Below, piece after piece: positions 34,650 through 42,179 of a stretch of DNA of 50,329 nt. The DNA comes from Methylobacterium goesingense (GTDB lineage: Bacteria; Pseudomonadota; Alphaproteobacteria; Rhizobiales; Beijerinckiaceae). Location of the stretch: assembly GCF_022179225.1 (NCBI RefSeq), contig NZ_BPQL01000084.1, positions 1-50,329 on the forward strand, given 5' to 3'. The notes beneath the pieces are model-generated. The model was not told the DNA's origin and made no database searches. It was given only the letters and a program-made list of their open reading frames with translations. The translations under genes were made by a program, and so were the position numbers. The stretch's first letter is position 1; every line of letters starts with the position of its first letter.

Positions 34650-35890
34650 CCGACGATTGCTTCGCCTTCGGCGGTGCGCTCATGCGCATCGAGGAGGCCG
34701 TGGCGCTGATCGGCGAACGCCTTCCCGTCCTGGCGGGCACCGAGTGGGTGTCCCTCGGGGACGCCGATGGACGCATCGCGGCCGAGGACGTGCCGGCGCT
34801 GCACGACGTACCGCCCTTCGCCAATTCGGCGGTCGACGGCTACGCCGTGCGCCACGCCGCGTTGTCGGCGGAGGGCGAGAGCGCGCTGCCCGTGGTCGGA
34901 CGGCTCGCCGCCGGGGCATCCCCCGAAGGCCGGGGGGCACATGCGGGGGCGATCCGCATCTTCACGGGCGCGCCGATGCCCGCGGGGGCCGACACCGTTT
35001 TCATGCAGGAGGATGTCCGGCGCGAGGGCGAGACTGTCGTGCTGCCGGCCGGGCTGAAGCGCGGCGCGAATGCCCGCGCGGCCGGCGAAGACATTGCCAC
35101 GGGTGCGATTGCGATCCCCGCCGGTCGCCGCCTGCGGCCACAGGACATCGCGCTCGCCGCCGCCGCGGGGCATGATCGGCTGCCGGTGCGGACGCGGCTG
35201 CGCGTCGCCCTGTTCTCCACGGGTGACGAGCTCACCGAACCGGGCCGTCCCCTCGGGCCCGGAGCGATCCATGATTCCAACCGGGTGATGCTCGCGACGC
35301 TGCTGAACCGCTTCGGGGTCAGCGTCACCGACCTCGGTATCCTGCGCGACGAGCCGGCCGCCCTGGCAGACCGCATCGCGGCCGCCGCCCGGGATCATGA
35401 CCTCATCCTGACCTCCGGCGGCGTCTCGACGGGCGAGGAGGACCACGTCAAGGCCGCCGTCGAGGCGCGGGGCTCTCTGATGTTCTGGCGCCTGGCGATC
35501 AAGCCCGGGCGCCCCGTCGCCATGGGGCTGGTGGCGGGGACGCCCTTCGTGGGATTGCCGGGCAACCCGGGTGCCGCTTACGTGACGCTGCTGTTCGTGG
35601 TGCGTCCGCTCCTCGCGCGCCTCGGGGGAGCGAGCGCGGTTGCGCCCCTCGGCCAGCCGGTGCGAGCGGCGTTCGCCTACAAGAAGAAGGCGGGGCGCCG
35701 GGAATTCGTCCGCGCCAGCGTCGCACTCGCCACCGACGCCGTGCTGGAGGCCTCGAAGTATCCCCGCGAGGGGGCCGGGGTGCTCAGCTCGCTGACCGAG
35801 AGCGACGGCCTCGTCGAACTCGCCGATGCGGTCACGGCGGTGGCGCCGGGCGACATCCTGACCTTCTACCCGCACACCACGCTTTGGTAG
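34637..35890 (+). CDS. moeA: Molybdopterin molybdenumtransferase
   Basis: Canonical MoeA of 417 residues; inserts molybdate (or tungstate) into adenylylated molybdopterin. VPPFANSAVDGYAVRHA, FTGAPMPAGADTVFMQEDV, RVALFSTGDEL, ILTSGGVSTGEEDHVKAAV (molybdopterin site with the conserved Asp-His) and VGLPGNPGAAYVTLL are all intact, in contrast to the two preceding paralogues. ATG 34637 follows GGAGGGA, inside the end of mobB. Its last codons overlap the convergent regulator gene by 25 bp, and a 15-bp duplication repeats its TAG stop in frame. Confidence 0.95.
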   Translation: MAQLTDDCFAFGGALMRIEEAVALIGERLPVLAGTEWVSLGDADGRIAAEDVPALHDVPPFANSAVDGYAVRHAALSAEGESALPVVGRLAAGASPEGRGAHAGAIRIFTGAPMPAGADTVFMQEDVRREGETVVLPAGLKRGANARAAGEDIATGAIAIPAGRRLRPQDIALAAAAGHDRLPVRTRLRVALFSTGDELTEPGRPLGPGAIHDSNRVMLATLLNRFGVSVTDLGILRDEPAALADRIAAAARDHDLILTSGGVSTGEEDHVKAAVEARGSLMFWRLAIKPGRPVAMGLVAGTPFVGLPGNPGAAYVTLLFVVRPLLARLGGASAVAPLGQPVRAAFAYKKKAGRREFVRASVALATDAVLEASKYPREGAGVLSSLTESDGLVELADAVTAVAPGDILTFYPHTTLW

Positions 35891-36903
35891 GACGACCCTG
35901 GGTAGGACGACGATGGGTTCGCGTAGCCGAGCGTCGTCGCAGCGGCTTGCGCGATCGCGGCGAGGAAGAGGTCGAGGGTGTCCGGCGGCTCCGACCGCGC
36001 CAAGCCCGGAAAATCCGCCCGGATCGCCAGGAAATAGGTTTCCCACCCCACCGAGTGGAAGGCGAGGCCGAAGCGCTGCGCGACCGCCGGGGTGCCCATG
36101 CCCACGTCGGCGGCCCCCGTGGCGATCAGGGCGGCCACGGCCTGATGGGTGAATTCCTCGGTCTGCGCCCCCAGGACATCCTCCGGCCGGAGACCCGCCT
36201 CCGCGCAGAGCCGGGCGAACCAGATTCGCGTGCCCGCCCCGCGCTGCCGATTGACGAAACGCAGGCGCAGGCGCGCGATGTCGGTGACGGACGAGACGCC
36301 GCTTGGGTTGGCGGGCGGCAGCATGAAGCCCTGCTCCCGGTCGAACAGGGGGCGGACGACGAGGCCGGTATCGGCAAACACCGCGTCGAGCGGCACGGGG
36401 GGAACGCCACGCGCCCCGTAATGAAACCCCGCCGCGTCCGCGCTCCCCGCCCGCAACAGCGCCAGTGCGTCGAGACTGCCCGCCACCGCAAGTTCGATCC
36501 CGGGCCGGTCCGTCACCGCGCCGAGCAGCAGAGGGTCGTGGCTCGCCGCGATCCGCATCCGCGTCGGCGCTTCCAACCGGAGCGCACGTAGTGCGTCGGC
36601 TAGGCGGATTTCCTCTGCGGCCAGGGTCGGTCCAAGTCGGCGGAAGGTCGCCGCGAGACTCGCGTGCAACGCCACGCCGTAGGGCGTCAATGCCGTGCCG
36701 TGCCCCTTCGTCTTGATCGCGACCGGGCGCCCCAGCGCCGCCTCGATCGCGGCGAGCCGGCTCCAGGCGGAGCGATACGAGATCCCGAGGGTCCGGGCGG
36801 CAGCGAGCAGGGAGGGCGCCCCCGCGACGGCATCCAGGAGGGCGAAGGCTGGGCCCAGCGCCAGCCCGTCCGCCTCGCCCTCGACGCGCAGGCTGACTCG
36901 CAT
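35866..36903 (-). CDS. One-component regulator: ModE-type winged helix plus binding-protein-like domain
   Basis: A 345-residue protein. The N-terminal winged helix (LGPAFALLDAVAGAPSLLAAARTLGISYRSAWSRLAAIEAALG, RPVAIKTKGHGTALTPYGVAL) is of the ModE/LysR kind. Residues about 125-330 form a binding-protein-like domain (ASHDPLLLGAVTD, VNRQRGAGTRIWFARLCAEAGL, EFTHQAVAALIATGAADVGMG) similar to the one at the end of the MoeA fusion. It probably binds molybdate or tungstate and controls the divergent tupBCA operon and perhaps the moeA genes. ATG 36903 is 73 bases from tupB, with an inverted repeat between. It overlaps moeA by 25 bp. Confidence 0.85.
   Translation of the reverse strand: MRVSLRVEGEADGLALGPAFALLDAVAGAPSLLAAARTLGISYRSAWSRLAAIEAALGRPVAIKTKGHGTALTPYGVALHASLAATFRRLGPTLAAEEIRLADALRALRLEAPTRMRIAASHDPLLLGAVTDRPGIELAVAGSLDALALLRAGSADAAGFHYGARGVPPVPLDAVFADTGLVVRPLFDREQGFMLPPANPSGVSSVTDIARLRLRFVNRQRGAGTRIWFARLCAEAGLRPEDVLGAQTEEFTHQAVAALIATGAADVGMGTPAVAQRFGLAFHSVGWETYFLAIRADFPGLARSEPPDTLDLFLAAIAQAAATTLGYANPSSSYPGSSYQSVVCG
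35886..35911. repeat. 15-bp-period tandem duplication at the moeA stop codon
   Basis: GGTAGGACGAC occurs at 35886-35896 and 35901-35911 (period 15). It doubles the TAG stop of moeA in frame (35888-35890 and 35903-35905). On the opposite strand it lies inside the regulator gene and gives a 5-residue repeat in SSSYPGSSYQ at its C-terminus. Confidence 0.75.
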
Positions 36904-36916
36904 CGGAAACGCCTTT

Positions 36917-36935
36917 CCTATTGATCTTTCATAGG
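36917..36935. promoter_or_regulatory. Probable operator between the regulator and tupB
   Basis: CCTAT-N9-ATAGG (36917-36935) is an inverted repeat in the short AT-richer gap between two divergent genes. It lies 13 bases from the regulator start and 41 from tupB, the right place for one site to control both. That the winged-helix regulator binds it is inference. Confidence 0.45.
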
Positions 36936-36976
36936 CGGACATATCATCGAAGCGCGGTCCCCGCAGCCCGAAGACG

Positions 36977-37672
36977 ATGCTCCAAACGCTCGACGACACG
37001 TTCCTGCGCCTCGCGACCCTCGACCGCGACGTGCTCGCCATCGCGTGGCTGTCCCTGCGCGTCAGCATGAGCGCTGTTGGTATCGGCCTCGCCCTGGGCG
37101 TTCCGGCGGGCGCGTTCCTCGCGGTCGCGGCCTTTCCGGGGCGCGGCGGCGTGGTCGGGCTCCTGAACGCCTTCATGGGCCTGCCCCCCGTCATCGTCGG
37201 GCTGGTGCTGTACCTGCTCCTGTCACGGTCCGGACCGTTCGGGAGCTTCGGCCTGCTGTTCACGCCGACCGCGATGGTGGCGGCGCAGGCCGTGCTGGCG
37301 ACGCCCCTGATCGCCGCCCTGACCCGGCAGGTGATCGCCGATTCGGAGGCCCATCTCGGTGAGCAGTTGCGTTCCCTCGGGCTCTCGGCGCCGCGCCGGG
37401 CGCTGGCCCTGATCCACGACACCCGCTTCTCCCTCGTGACGACGGCGCTCGCCGCTTTCGGACGGGCGATCTCGGAGATCGGCGCCGTGCTGGTGGTCGG
37501 CGGCAACATCGACGGCCACACCCGGACCATGACCACGGCCATCTCCCTGGAGACCCAGAAGGGAGACCTCAGCCTCGCCCTCGCCCTCGGCCTCGTACTG
37601 ATGGGCATCGTCATCGCGGTGAACGGGGCGGCCGCCCTCCTTCGCGGATACGCCGTGCGGGCCTTCGGGTGA
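36977..37672 (+). CDS. tupB: Tungstate ABC transporter permease
   Basis: A 231-residue inner-membrane permease with about five or six helices. SLRVSMSAVGIGLALGVPAG, LMGLPPVIVGLVLYLLLSRSGPFG-like segment and the EAA loop in LRSLGLSAPRRALALIHDTRFSLVT with AAFGRAISEIGAVLVVGGN are typical of TupB. It pairs with TupC and TupA for tungstate (or molybdate) import. The gene ends in a GTGA overlap with tupC. TupB is distinguished from ModB by the short N-terminus and the SEIGAVLVVGGNI block. Confidence 0.88.
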   Translation: MLQTLDDTFLRLATLDRDVLAIAWLSLRVSMSAVGIGLALGVPAGAFLAVAAFPGRGGVVGLLNAFMGLPPVIVGLVLYLLLSRSGPFGSFGLLFTPTAMVAAQAVLATPLIAALTRQVIADSEAHLGEQLRSLGLSAPRRALALIHDTRFSLVTTALAAFGRAISEIGAVLVVGGNIDGHTRTMTTAISLETQKGDLSLALALGLVLMGIVIAVNGAAALLRGYAVRAFG

Positions 37673-38394
37673 ACGCGATGCCGAGCCTGCACCTCGAAGA
37701 CCTCGTTCTGTGCCGCAACGGCACGACGATTCTCGACGGGCTGACCGCCATGATTCCGGCCACCGGCATCACCGCCCTCATTGGTCCGAACGGCGCCGGT
37801 AAGAGCATCACGCTCCGGATCATCGACGGTCTGATCGCCCCGACCCGCGGGCGGGTTCGGATCGTCGCCTCCGCGCCCGTGCGGCGCGCCTTCGTGTTCC
37901 AGCGTCCAGCCTTGGTACGGGCGAGCGCTCTCGCCAACGTCGCCCTGGCCCTGGCGCCCCTGCGTCTCAGCCGCGCCGAGCGCGAGGCCCGCGCCCGCGC
38001 GGCACTGGCACGCGTCGGACTCGCTGATCGGGCCGGGGATCCGGCGACGCGCTTCTCAGGTGGCGAGCAGCAGCGCCTGGCACTCGCCCGCGCCTGGGCG
38101 GTGGAGCCGGGCCTTCTCCTGGCGGACGAGCCCACGGCCAACCTCGACCCCGCCGTCACCGAACTCGTGGAAGCGCTGCTGGCCGAGATGGCCGCGCGCG
38201 GCACGAAGGTCGTGCTGGTCTCGCACAATCTCGGACAGGTCATGCGGCTCGCCGCCGACGTGCTCGTGCTCGCGCAGGGCCGCGCCGTCGAGCATGGCCC
38301 GGCCCGCGCCATCCTCACCGCCCCCCAGAGGCCCGAGACCCGGGCCTACATCGCCGGAGAACTGCCTTGGACCTCCTTCGCCGCCGTCTCGTAG
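37669..38394 (+). CDS. tupC: Tungstate ABC transporter ATP-binding protein
   Basis: A 241-residue ABC ATPase. Walker A is GPNGAGKSI, Q-loop in FVFQRPALVRAS, signature FSGGEQQRLALARA, Walker B LLLADEPTANLD, and switch His in VLVSHNLGQ. GTG start 37669 overlaps the tupB stop; ATG 37678 is possible. It has no C-terminal TOBE domain, unlike ModC, which supports the Tup assignment. It overlaps tupA by 28 bp. Confidence 0.9.
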   Translation: MNAMPSLHLEDLVLCRNGTTILDGLTAMIPATGITALIGPNGAGKSITLRIIDGLIAPTRGRVRIVASAPVRRAFVFQRPALVRASALANVALALAPLRLSRAEREARARAALARVGLADRAGDPATRFSGGEQQRLALARAWAVEPGLLLADEPTANLDPAVTELVEALLAEMAARGTKVVLVSHNLGQVMRLAADVLVLAQGRAVEHGPARAILTAPQRPETRAYIAGELPWTSFAAVS

Positions 38395-39209
38395 CTCGCG
38401 GTCTCGCCGCCGCCCTCGGCCTGCTCGGCGCCGTCGGCTCCGCAGCAGTGCTCCGCGCGGAACCCGCCTCCATCGTGGTGGCCTCCACGACCTCCACCGA
38501 GCAGTCGGGCCTCTTCAAGCACCTGCTGCCCTTGTTCGAGGCCAAGAGCGGCATCGCCGTGAAGGTCGTGGCCCTCGGCACGGGCCAAGCCCTCGACGCG
38601 GCTCGGCGGGGCGATGCCGACGTGGTGTTGGTGCATGACCGCCCGGCCGAGGAGAAGTTCCTGAGTGAGGGTTTCGCCACGAAGCGGCAGGACGTGATGT
38701 ACAACGACTTCGTCCTTGTCGGACCGAAGTCCGATCCAGCCGGTGTGAAGGGTCACGACGTCGTGGCGGCCTTCGCCAAGCTCGGCACCGCCAAGGCGCC
38801 CTTCGTCTCGCGCGGCGACCGCTCCGGCACGCACAGCGCCGAGTTGCGGACCTGGAAGGAGGCTGGCGTCGATCTCGCCGCCGCCAAGGGCGACTGGTAC
38901 CGCGACGTCGGCCAGGGCATGGGGCCGGCCCTCAACGCCGCCTCGGCTCTGAACGCCTACATCCTGGCCGATCGTGGCACCTGGCTCTCGTTCAAGAACC
39001 GGGGCGAACTCGGGATCGTGGTCGAGGGCGACAAGCGCCTATTCAACCCCTACGGCGTCATGCTGGTGAACCCCGGGAAGCACCCGACCGTGAAGGCCAA
39101 GGAAGGCCAGGCCTTCATCGACTGGCTCGTCTCCCCCGAGGGACAGGCGGCCATCGCGAGCTACAAGATCGGCGGCGAGCAACTGTTCTTCCCCAGCGCC
39201 GGCAAGTAG
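38367..39209 (+). CDS. tupA: Tungstate-binding periplasmic protein
   Basis: A 280-residue binding protein with a signal peptide (LLRRRLVARGLAAALGLLGA, cut near LRA). The mature start IVVASTTSTEQSGL carries the Thr-Thr-Ser type oxyanion motif of TupA, and GDRSGTHSAELRTWKEAG is the second ligand loop. TTG start at 38367, inside the end of tupC, is supported by GGAGA at 38356-38360. TupA proteins bind tungstate far more tightly than molybdate, so the operon would supply W for formate dehydrogenase. A 13-bp duplication spans the stop. Confidence 0.9.
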   Translation: MDLLRRRLVARGLAAALGLLGAVGSAAVLRAEPASIVVASTTSTEQSGLFKHLLPLFEAKSGIAVKVVALGTGQALDAARRGDADVVLVHDRPAEEKFLSEGFATKRQDVMYNDFVLVGPKSDPAGVKGHDVVAAFAKLGTAKAPFVSRGDRSGTHSAELRTWKEAGVDLAAAKGDWYRDVGQGMGPALNAASALNAYILADRGTWLSFKNRGELGIVVEGDKRLFNPYGVMLVNPGKHPTVKAKEGQAFIDWLVSPEGQAAIASYKIGGEQLFFPSAGK

Positions 39210-39229
39210 CGCAGCGAAGTAGCGCCGCG
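39204..39229. repeat. 13-bp tandem duplication across the tupA stop codon
   Basis: AAGTAGCGCAGCG (39204-39216) is followed directly by AAGTAGCGCCGCG (39217-39229), one difference. The first copy holds the TAG stop (39207-39209). Confidence 0.8.
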
Positions 39230-39244
39230 CCGGCTACCGGCGCG
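39226..39244. terminator. Perfect hairpin between tupA and the convergent small gene
   Basis: CGCGCCGG-CTA-CCGGCGCG: a perfect 8-bp stem with a 3-base loop. It lies 16 bases past the tupA stop and covers the stop of the convergent gene (39234). A bidirectional terminator is likely. Confidence 0.6.
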
Positions 39245-39500
39245 ATTGCCGGCGCCGGACCATGTACCAGACCGCGAAGACCAAGATCGCCACCACGAGG
39301 CTGGCCCAGATCCAGTTGAAATCCGTCGCCGCCGCGTTGGCGGCCGCGGAGTTCGAGCCGGGCGAGCCAGACTCGCGGATCGGCGGGGCCGGATTCATCT
39401 GCTGGGCCAGCGCCTGGCCCAGCGTGGCGAGCGAAAACAGGGCGGCACCCGCGAAGGTGCTTGCCCGCCTCCTTGTGAGACCTGCCCGCGCCGCGCTCAC
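39234..39500 (-). CDS. Small membrane protein with C-terminal anchor
   Basis: An 88-residue protein: a likely signal segment (RRRASTFAGAALFSLATLG, cut near ALA), an Asn/Ala/Pro/Ser linker, and a C-terminal transmembrane helix (FNWIWASLVVAILVFAVWYMV) ending in a basic RRRQSRR tail. GTG 39500 overlaps the PRC-barrel gene stop (GTGA), so the two are translationally coupled. No family recognised. A role with the PRC-barrel protein at the membrane is inferred from the overlap. Confidence 0.65.
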   Translation of the reverse strand: MSAARAGLTRRRASTFAGAALFSLATLGQALAQQMNPAPPIRESGSPGSNSAAANAAATDFNWIWASLVVAILVFAVWYMVRRRQSRR

Positions 39501-40147
39501 TTCTCGGCCTTCCGCGCGGCGGCGTCGTAGCTGAAGGCGGGGGCCGCCGTGAGCTGCGCCTTCGTCATGCGGACCTCCGCGTGCACCGGTGTCCCGCCGG
39601 CCATGACCGTCGCCGGCTCCGTCTTCGGTACCGTCGCGCCCGCCGTCGATCCGGTCGTGTCGCCGACCTTGCCGGCATGCATGTCCTCGACCGCGCCGAG
39701 CACGTCGCGGCTGGTGTCGGCCCCCGGCATGGTCTCGGGCGTGACCTTGGCGGCGGCCGCCTTGCTGGGCGCCGTCTCGGGCGTCGTCACCGAGGTCGGC
39801 CCGGAGGTGAGCGGGACGTCCTTCAGGTTCCAGGCGACCTGATCGAAGGGCACGGCCACGAGCTTCTCGCCGATCCCCAGGAAACCGCCGACGCCGATCA
39901 CCACGGCGGCGATCCGCCCGTCGCTGGCCAGCAGGAGGTCTTCGACGGAGCCGACCCGGACATGGTCCATGCCGATCACGGGCAAGCCGATGACCTTCGA
40001 GCCCCGGAGCGACCCCGGCGCCGGATTGGCGAGCGTCTGGCCTGGGGCCTCGGCCGTCGCCTGGGCCAGGGCGGGAAGTCCGCCAAGGAGGGTGGTCGCG
40101 GCCAGGAAGGACGCGCCGAGCGCTGCTGTGGGCAGGCGGCTGAACAT
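39497..40147 (-). CDS. Exported PRC-barrel domain protein
   Basis: A 216-residue protein with a signal peptide (MFSRLPTAALGASFLAATTL, cut near ALA). Residues about 45-110 form a PRC-barrel (LRGSKVIGLPVIGMDHVRVGSVEDLLL, IAAVVIGVGGFLGIGEKLVAVPFDQV). The rest is an Ala/Thr/Pro-rich tail. A GGAGTTT site precedes ATG 40147. PRC-barrels in exported alphaproteobacterial proteins are common, with unclear roles, and may bind other surface or membrane proteins. The gene is divergent from jetA. Confidence 0.82.
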   Translation of the reverse strand: MFSRLPTAALGASFLAATTLLGGLPALAQATAEAPGQTLANPAPGSLRGSKVIGLPVIGMDHVRVGSVEDLLLASDGRIAAVVIGVGGFLGIGEKLVAVPFDQVAWNLKDVPLTSGPTSVTTPETAPSKAAAAKVTPETMPGADTSRDVLGAVEDMHAGKVGDTTGSTAGATVPKTEPATVMAGGTPVHAEVRMTKAQLTAAPAFSYDAAARKAEK

Positions 40148-40274
40148 GGGGAAACTCCGTAACGACGCGCCGCGCGACGCACGGTGGGCGGGGGGACAAC
40201 GCACGCCCGCGCGGCGAGGTCCATCGCGCGCCCGGATCGCCGTCCCCATCGCGATTTGACTCGCGCGCCCCGCC

Positions 40275-41696
40275 GTGGCGATCGTCCCCGCCAACGCCAT
40301 GCTGTTCAACTGCCTCTCCGAAGACCTCTTCAAGCCCCTGGCCTCGCCGAGCCGCGCCTTCAACGCGGCCCTGCTGCTGCATCTCCACGCGCGGATCTTC
40401 GGCGACACCGCCGAGCCCCTGCGCAAGAGCGATGTCCTGGCGGCGATCGGCGACTTCGCGGCCGATTACGCGGCCAGCGAGATCGCGGACGACGACGCGA
40501 CCCCGGCGGACCCGGCGGACCCGGCGGAGCGCCGCTCCGTGGTCTACCGCCGCCTGTTCGACGCGGGCTGGCTGGTGGAACGGCGCGAGCGCTACGTCCC
40601 CGTGGTGGAGTTCGACCCCGAGGCCCGCCTCCTGGTGGAGGAGCTGGCGCGACTGAACCGGGGCGAGACGCGCTCCTACGGCGGTGCCGTCCTCGACGTG
40701 CTGGGCAGCCTGGAGAGCGCCATCGCCAACCCGGCCGAGCGCTCCGAGGCGCTGGTCAATGCGGCCAAGTCGGCGCGCGCCTTCCTCAGCCACCTGCGCA
40801 GCCTCGCGGGGGCGATGCGCAAGAGCGAGGAGCGCATCCTGCGCGAGGCGGACCACGGCGCCGCCTTCCGGCTCTATTTCGAGGAGTTCGTCGCGCGCCA
40901 CCTCGTGAGCGACTACCGGACTCTGCACACGCGTCTCAATCCCTTCCGGTTCCGCTCCGGCATCGTGCGCGAAGCCGGGCGGGCCTTACGCGATTCGCTG
41001 ACCCTGCGGTCGCTCGCCGAGGCCGGTCTGCGCGAGGGCCGCGCCCCCACCATGGAGGCGTCCGAGCGCGCGGTCCGCGCCGATCTCGCCGAGATCCTGT
41101 CGATCTTCGAGGGGCTCGATCGGCATCTCGACGTGGTGGCCGATATCGTGGCCCGCCTGGAGCGGCGGATCGCGGCAGCGCTGCGCACTCTCGACCACCG
41201 CGATTCCGACCGGATCGAGCGCACCGCCGCCGCCCTGCGCGCGGTGGCGTCGGCGGATGACGACCTCGCGGGCCTGCCGGCCCCCCAGATCTCGCTCCTG
41301 CGCCCGCCCATCGGCGAGCCGCATTGCTATGCCCCGCGCCTGCGCCGGCCGCCGATCGAGAGCGAACCCCTGCCGGAATTCGAACTCGACCCGGCCATCG
41401 AAGCCTTCATCGCCGCCAAGGATGCGTTCCGCCTGCGGGTGGCGGTGACGCCCGAGCGGATGGTCGATTTCATCGAGGCGCAGATCGGGCGGGGGCGTGC
41501 GATCCGGGGCTCGCAGATCCGCATAGCCGACGTAGACGACTTCGTGGTCTTTCAGCGCCTGCGCGAGATCGACGTGCTTTTCGACGGCAGCCTGCGGCGC
41601 CGGTATCGCCTCTCGCGGGTCGATGGCCGCGTCGCCAACGGCTGGCTGGATTGCCCCGATTTCCTGGTGGAACGGGCCGGCACCGGCGCGTGCTGA
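40275..41696 (+). CDS. jetA: Wadjet JetA-like protein (DUF5716 family, MukF/kleisin-like)
   Basis: A 473-residue protein that resembles the JetA kleisin subunit of Wadjet systems: MLFNCLSEDLFKPLASPSRAFNAALLLHLH at the start, a winged-helix-like N-terminal part (VYRRLFDAGWLVERRERYVPVVEF), a long helical middle, and a C-terminal winged helix (DDFVVFQRLREIDVLFDGSLRRRYRLSRV). It would bridge the JetC heads and bind JetB. The start could be GTG 40275 or ATG 40299 (MLFNCL); neither has a clear ribosome binding site. The family label is from recall of sequence pattern and from its place upstream of JetB and JetC. Confidence 0.8.
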   Translation: MAIVPANAMLFNCLSEDLFKPLASPSRAFNAALLLHLHARIFGDTAEPLRKSDVLAAIGDFAADYAASEIADDDATPADPADPAERRSVVYRRLFDAGWLVERRERYVPVVEFDPEARLLVEELARLNRGETRSYGGAVLDVLGSLESAIANPAERSEALVNAAKSARAFLSHLRSLAGAMRKSEERILREADHGAAFRLYFEEFVARHLVSDYRTLHTRLNPFRFRSGIVREAGRALRDSLTLRSLAEAGLREGRAPTMEASERAVRADLAEILSIFEGLDRHLDVVADIVARLERRIAAALRTLDHRDSDRIERTAAALRAVASADDDLAGLPAPQISLLRPPIGEPHCYAPRLRRPPIESEPLPEFELDPAIEAFIAAKDAFRLRVAVTPERMVDFIEAQIGRGRAIRGSQIRIADVDDFVVFQRLREIDVLFDGSLRRRYRLSRVDGRVANGWLDCPDFLVERAGTGAC

Positions 41697-41732
41697 TCCG
41701 GCCCCGACCGACCTTCATGAATCAGCGTTAGA

Positions 41733-41771
41733 TCAAAGTCTTCGCAGTGCAGTCAAGTCTTCGCGCCGCAG
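41733..41771. repeat. Imperfect 20-bp tandem repeat between jetA and the small gene
   Basis: TCAAAGTCTTCGCAGTGCAG (41733-41752) is followed by TCAAGTCTTCGCGCCGCAG (41753-41771), which lacks one A and has two other changes. It lies in the 164-bp gap after jetA and upstream of the small gene. Function unknown. Confidence 0.55.
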
Positions 41772-41860
41772 CATGGAATAGAACCCTTGCAAATTCGTGG
41801 GGTGGGTTCATCCTCTGCTCTCCGCCAGACACGCTGCGGAAGGCACGGGAGCGTACCCCC

Positions 41861-42130
41861 ATGAATGCCGGCAAATGCCTGATCAAGAATGCCTGGATCG
41901 CCGCCGAGGTCGGCCGGGAGCGTTGCGAGCGCGTCCTCGTGGTCGAGACCTACATCGCGGTCAGTCCCCTGGAGCCGAACTTCGACGCGTCCCGCTACGA
42001 CGCCATCGTGGCGGAGGTTCAGCGGGTCCTGGCCGCCAACCCCTCCCTCGACCGGGCCTCGATCCTGAGCATGCACCGCGACACGGCCTGTCTGTCGCTG
42101 TTCCGAGCCCAGCCCGCCGCGGCCGCCTGA
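41861..42130 (+). CDS. Small protein of unknown function inserted between jetA and jetB
   Basis: An 89-residue protein beginning MNAGKCLIKNAWIAAEVGRE. It has a beta/alpha outline (CERVLVVETYIAVSPLEPNFDASRYDAIVAEVQRVLAANPSLD), three cysteines and an Ala-rich end. ATG 41861 follows a GGGA site (41848-41851) at a fair distance. It does not resemble JetB, JetD or a toxin/antitoxin I know. Its place inside a jet operon suggests a link with the complex, though a general gene that landed here is also possible. Confidence 0.55.
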   Translation: MNAGKCLIKNAWIAAEVGRERCERVLVVETYIAVSPLEPNFDASRYDAIVAEVQRVLAANPSLDRASILSMHRDTACLSLFRAQPAAAA

Positions 42131-42179
42131 GACCCGGGTTGGCGCCGCGCGGGTTCGCCGGGTAGAGACCGGAGCCTTC

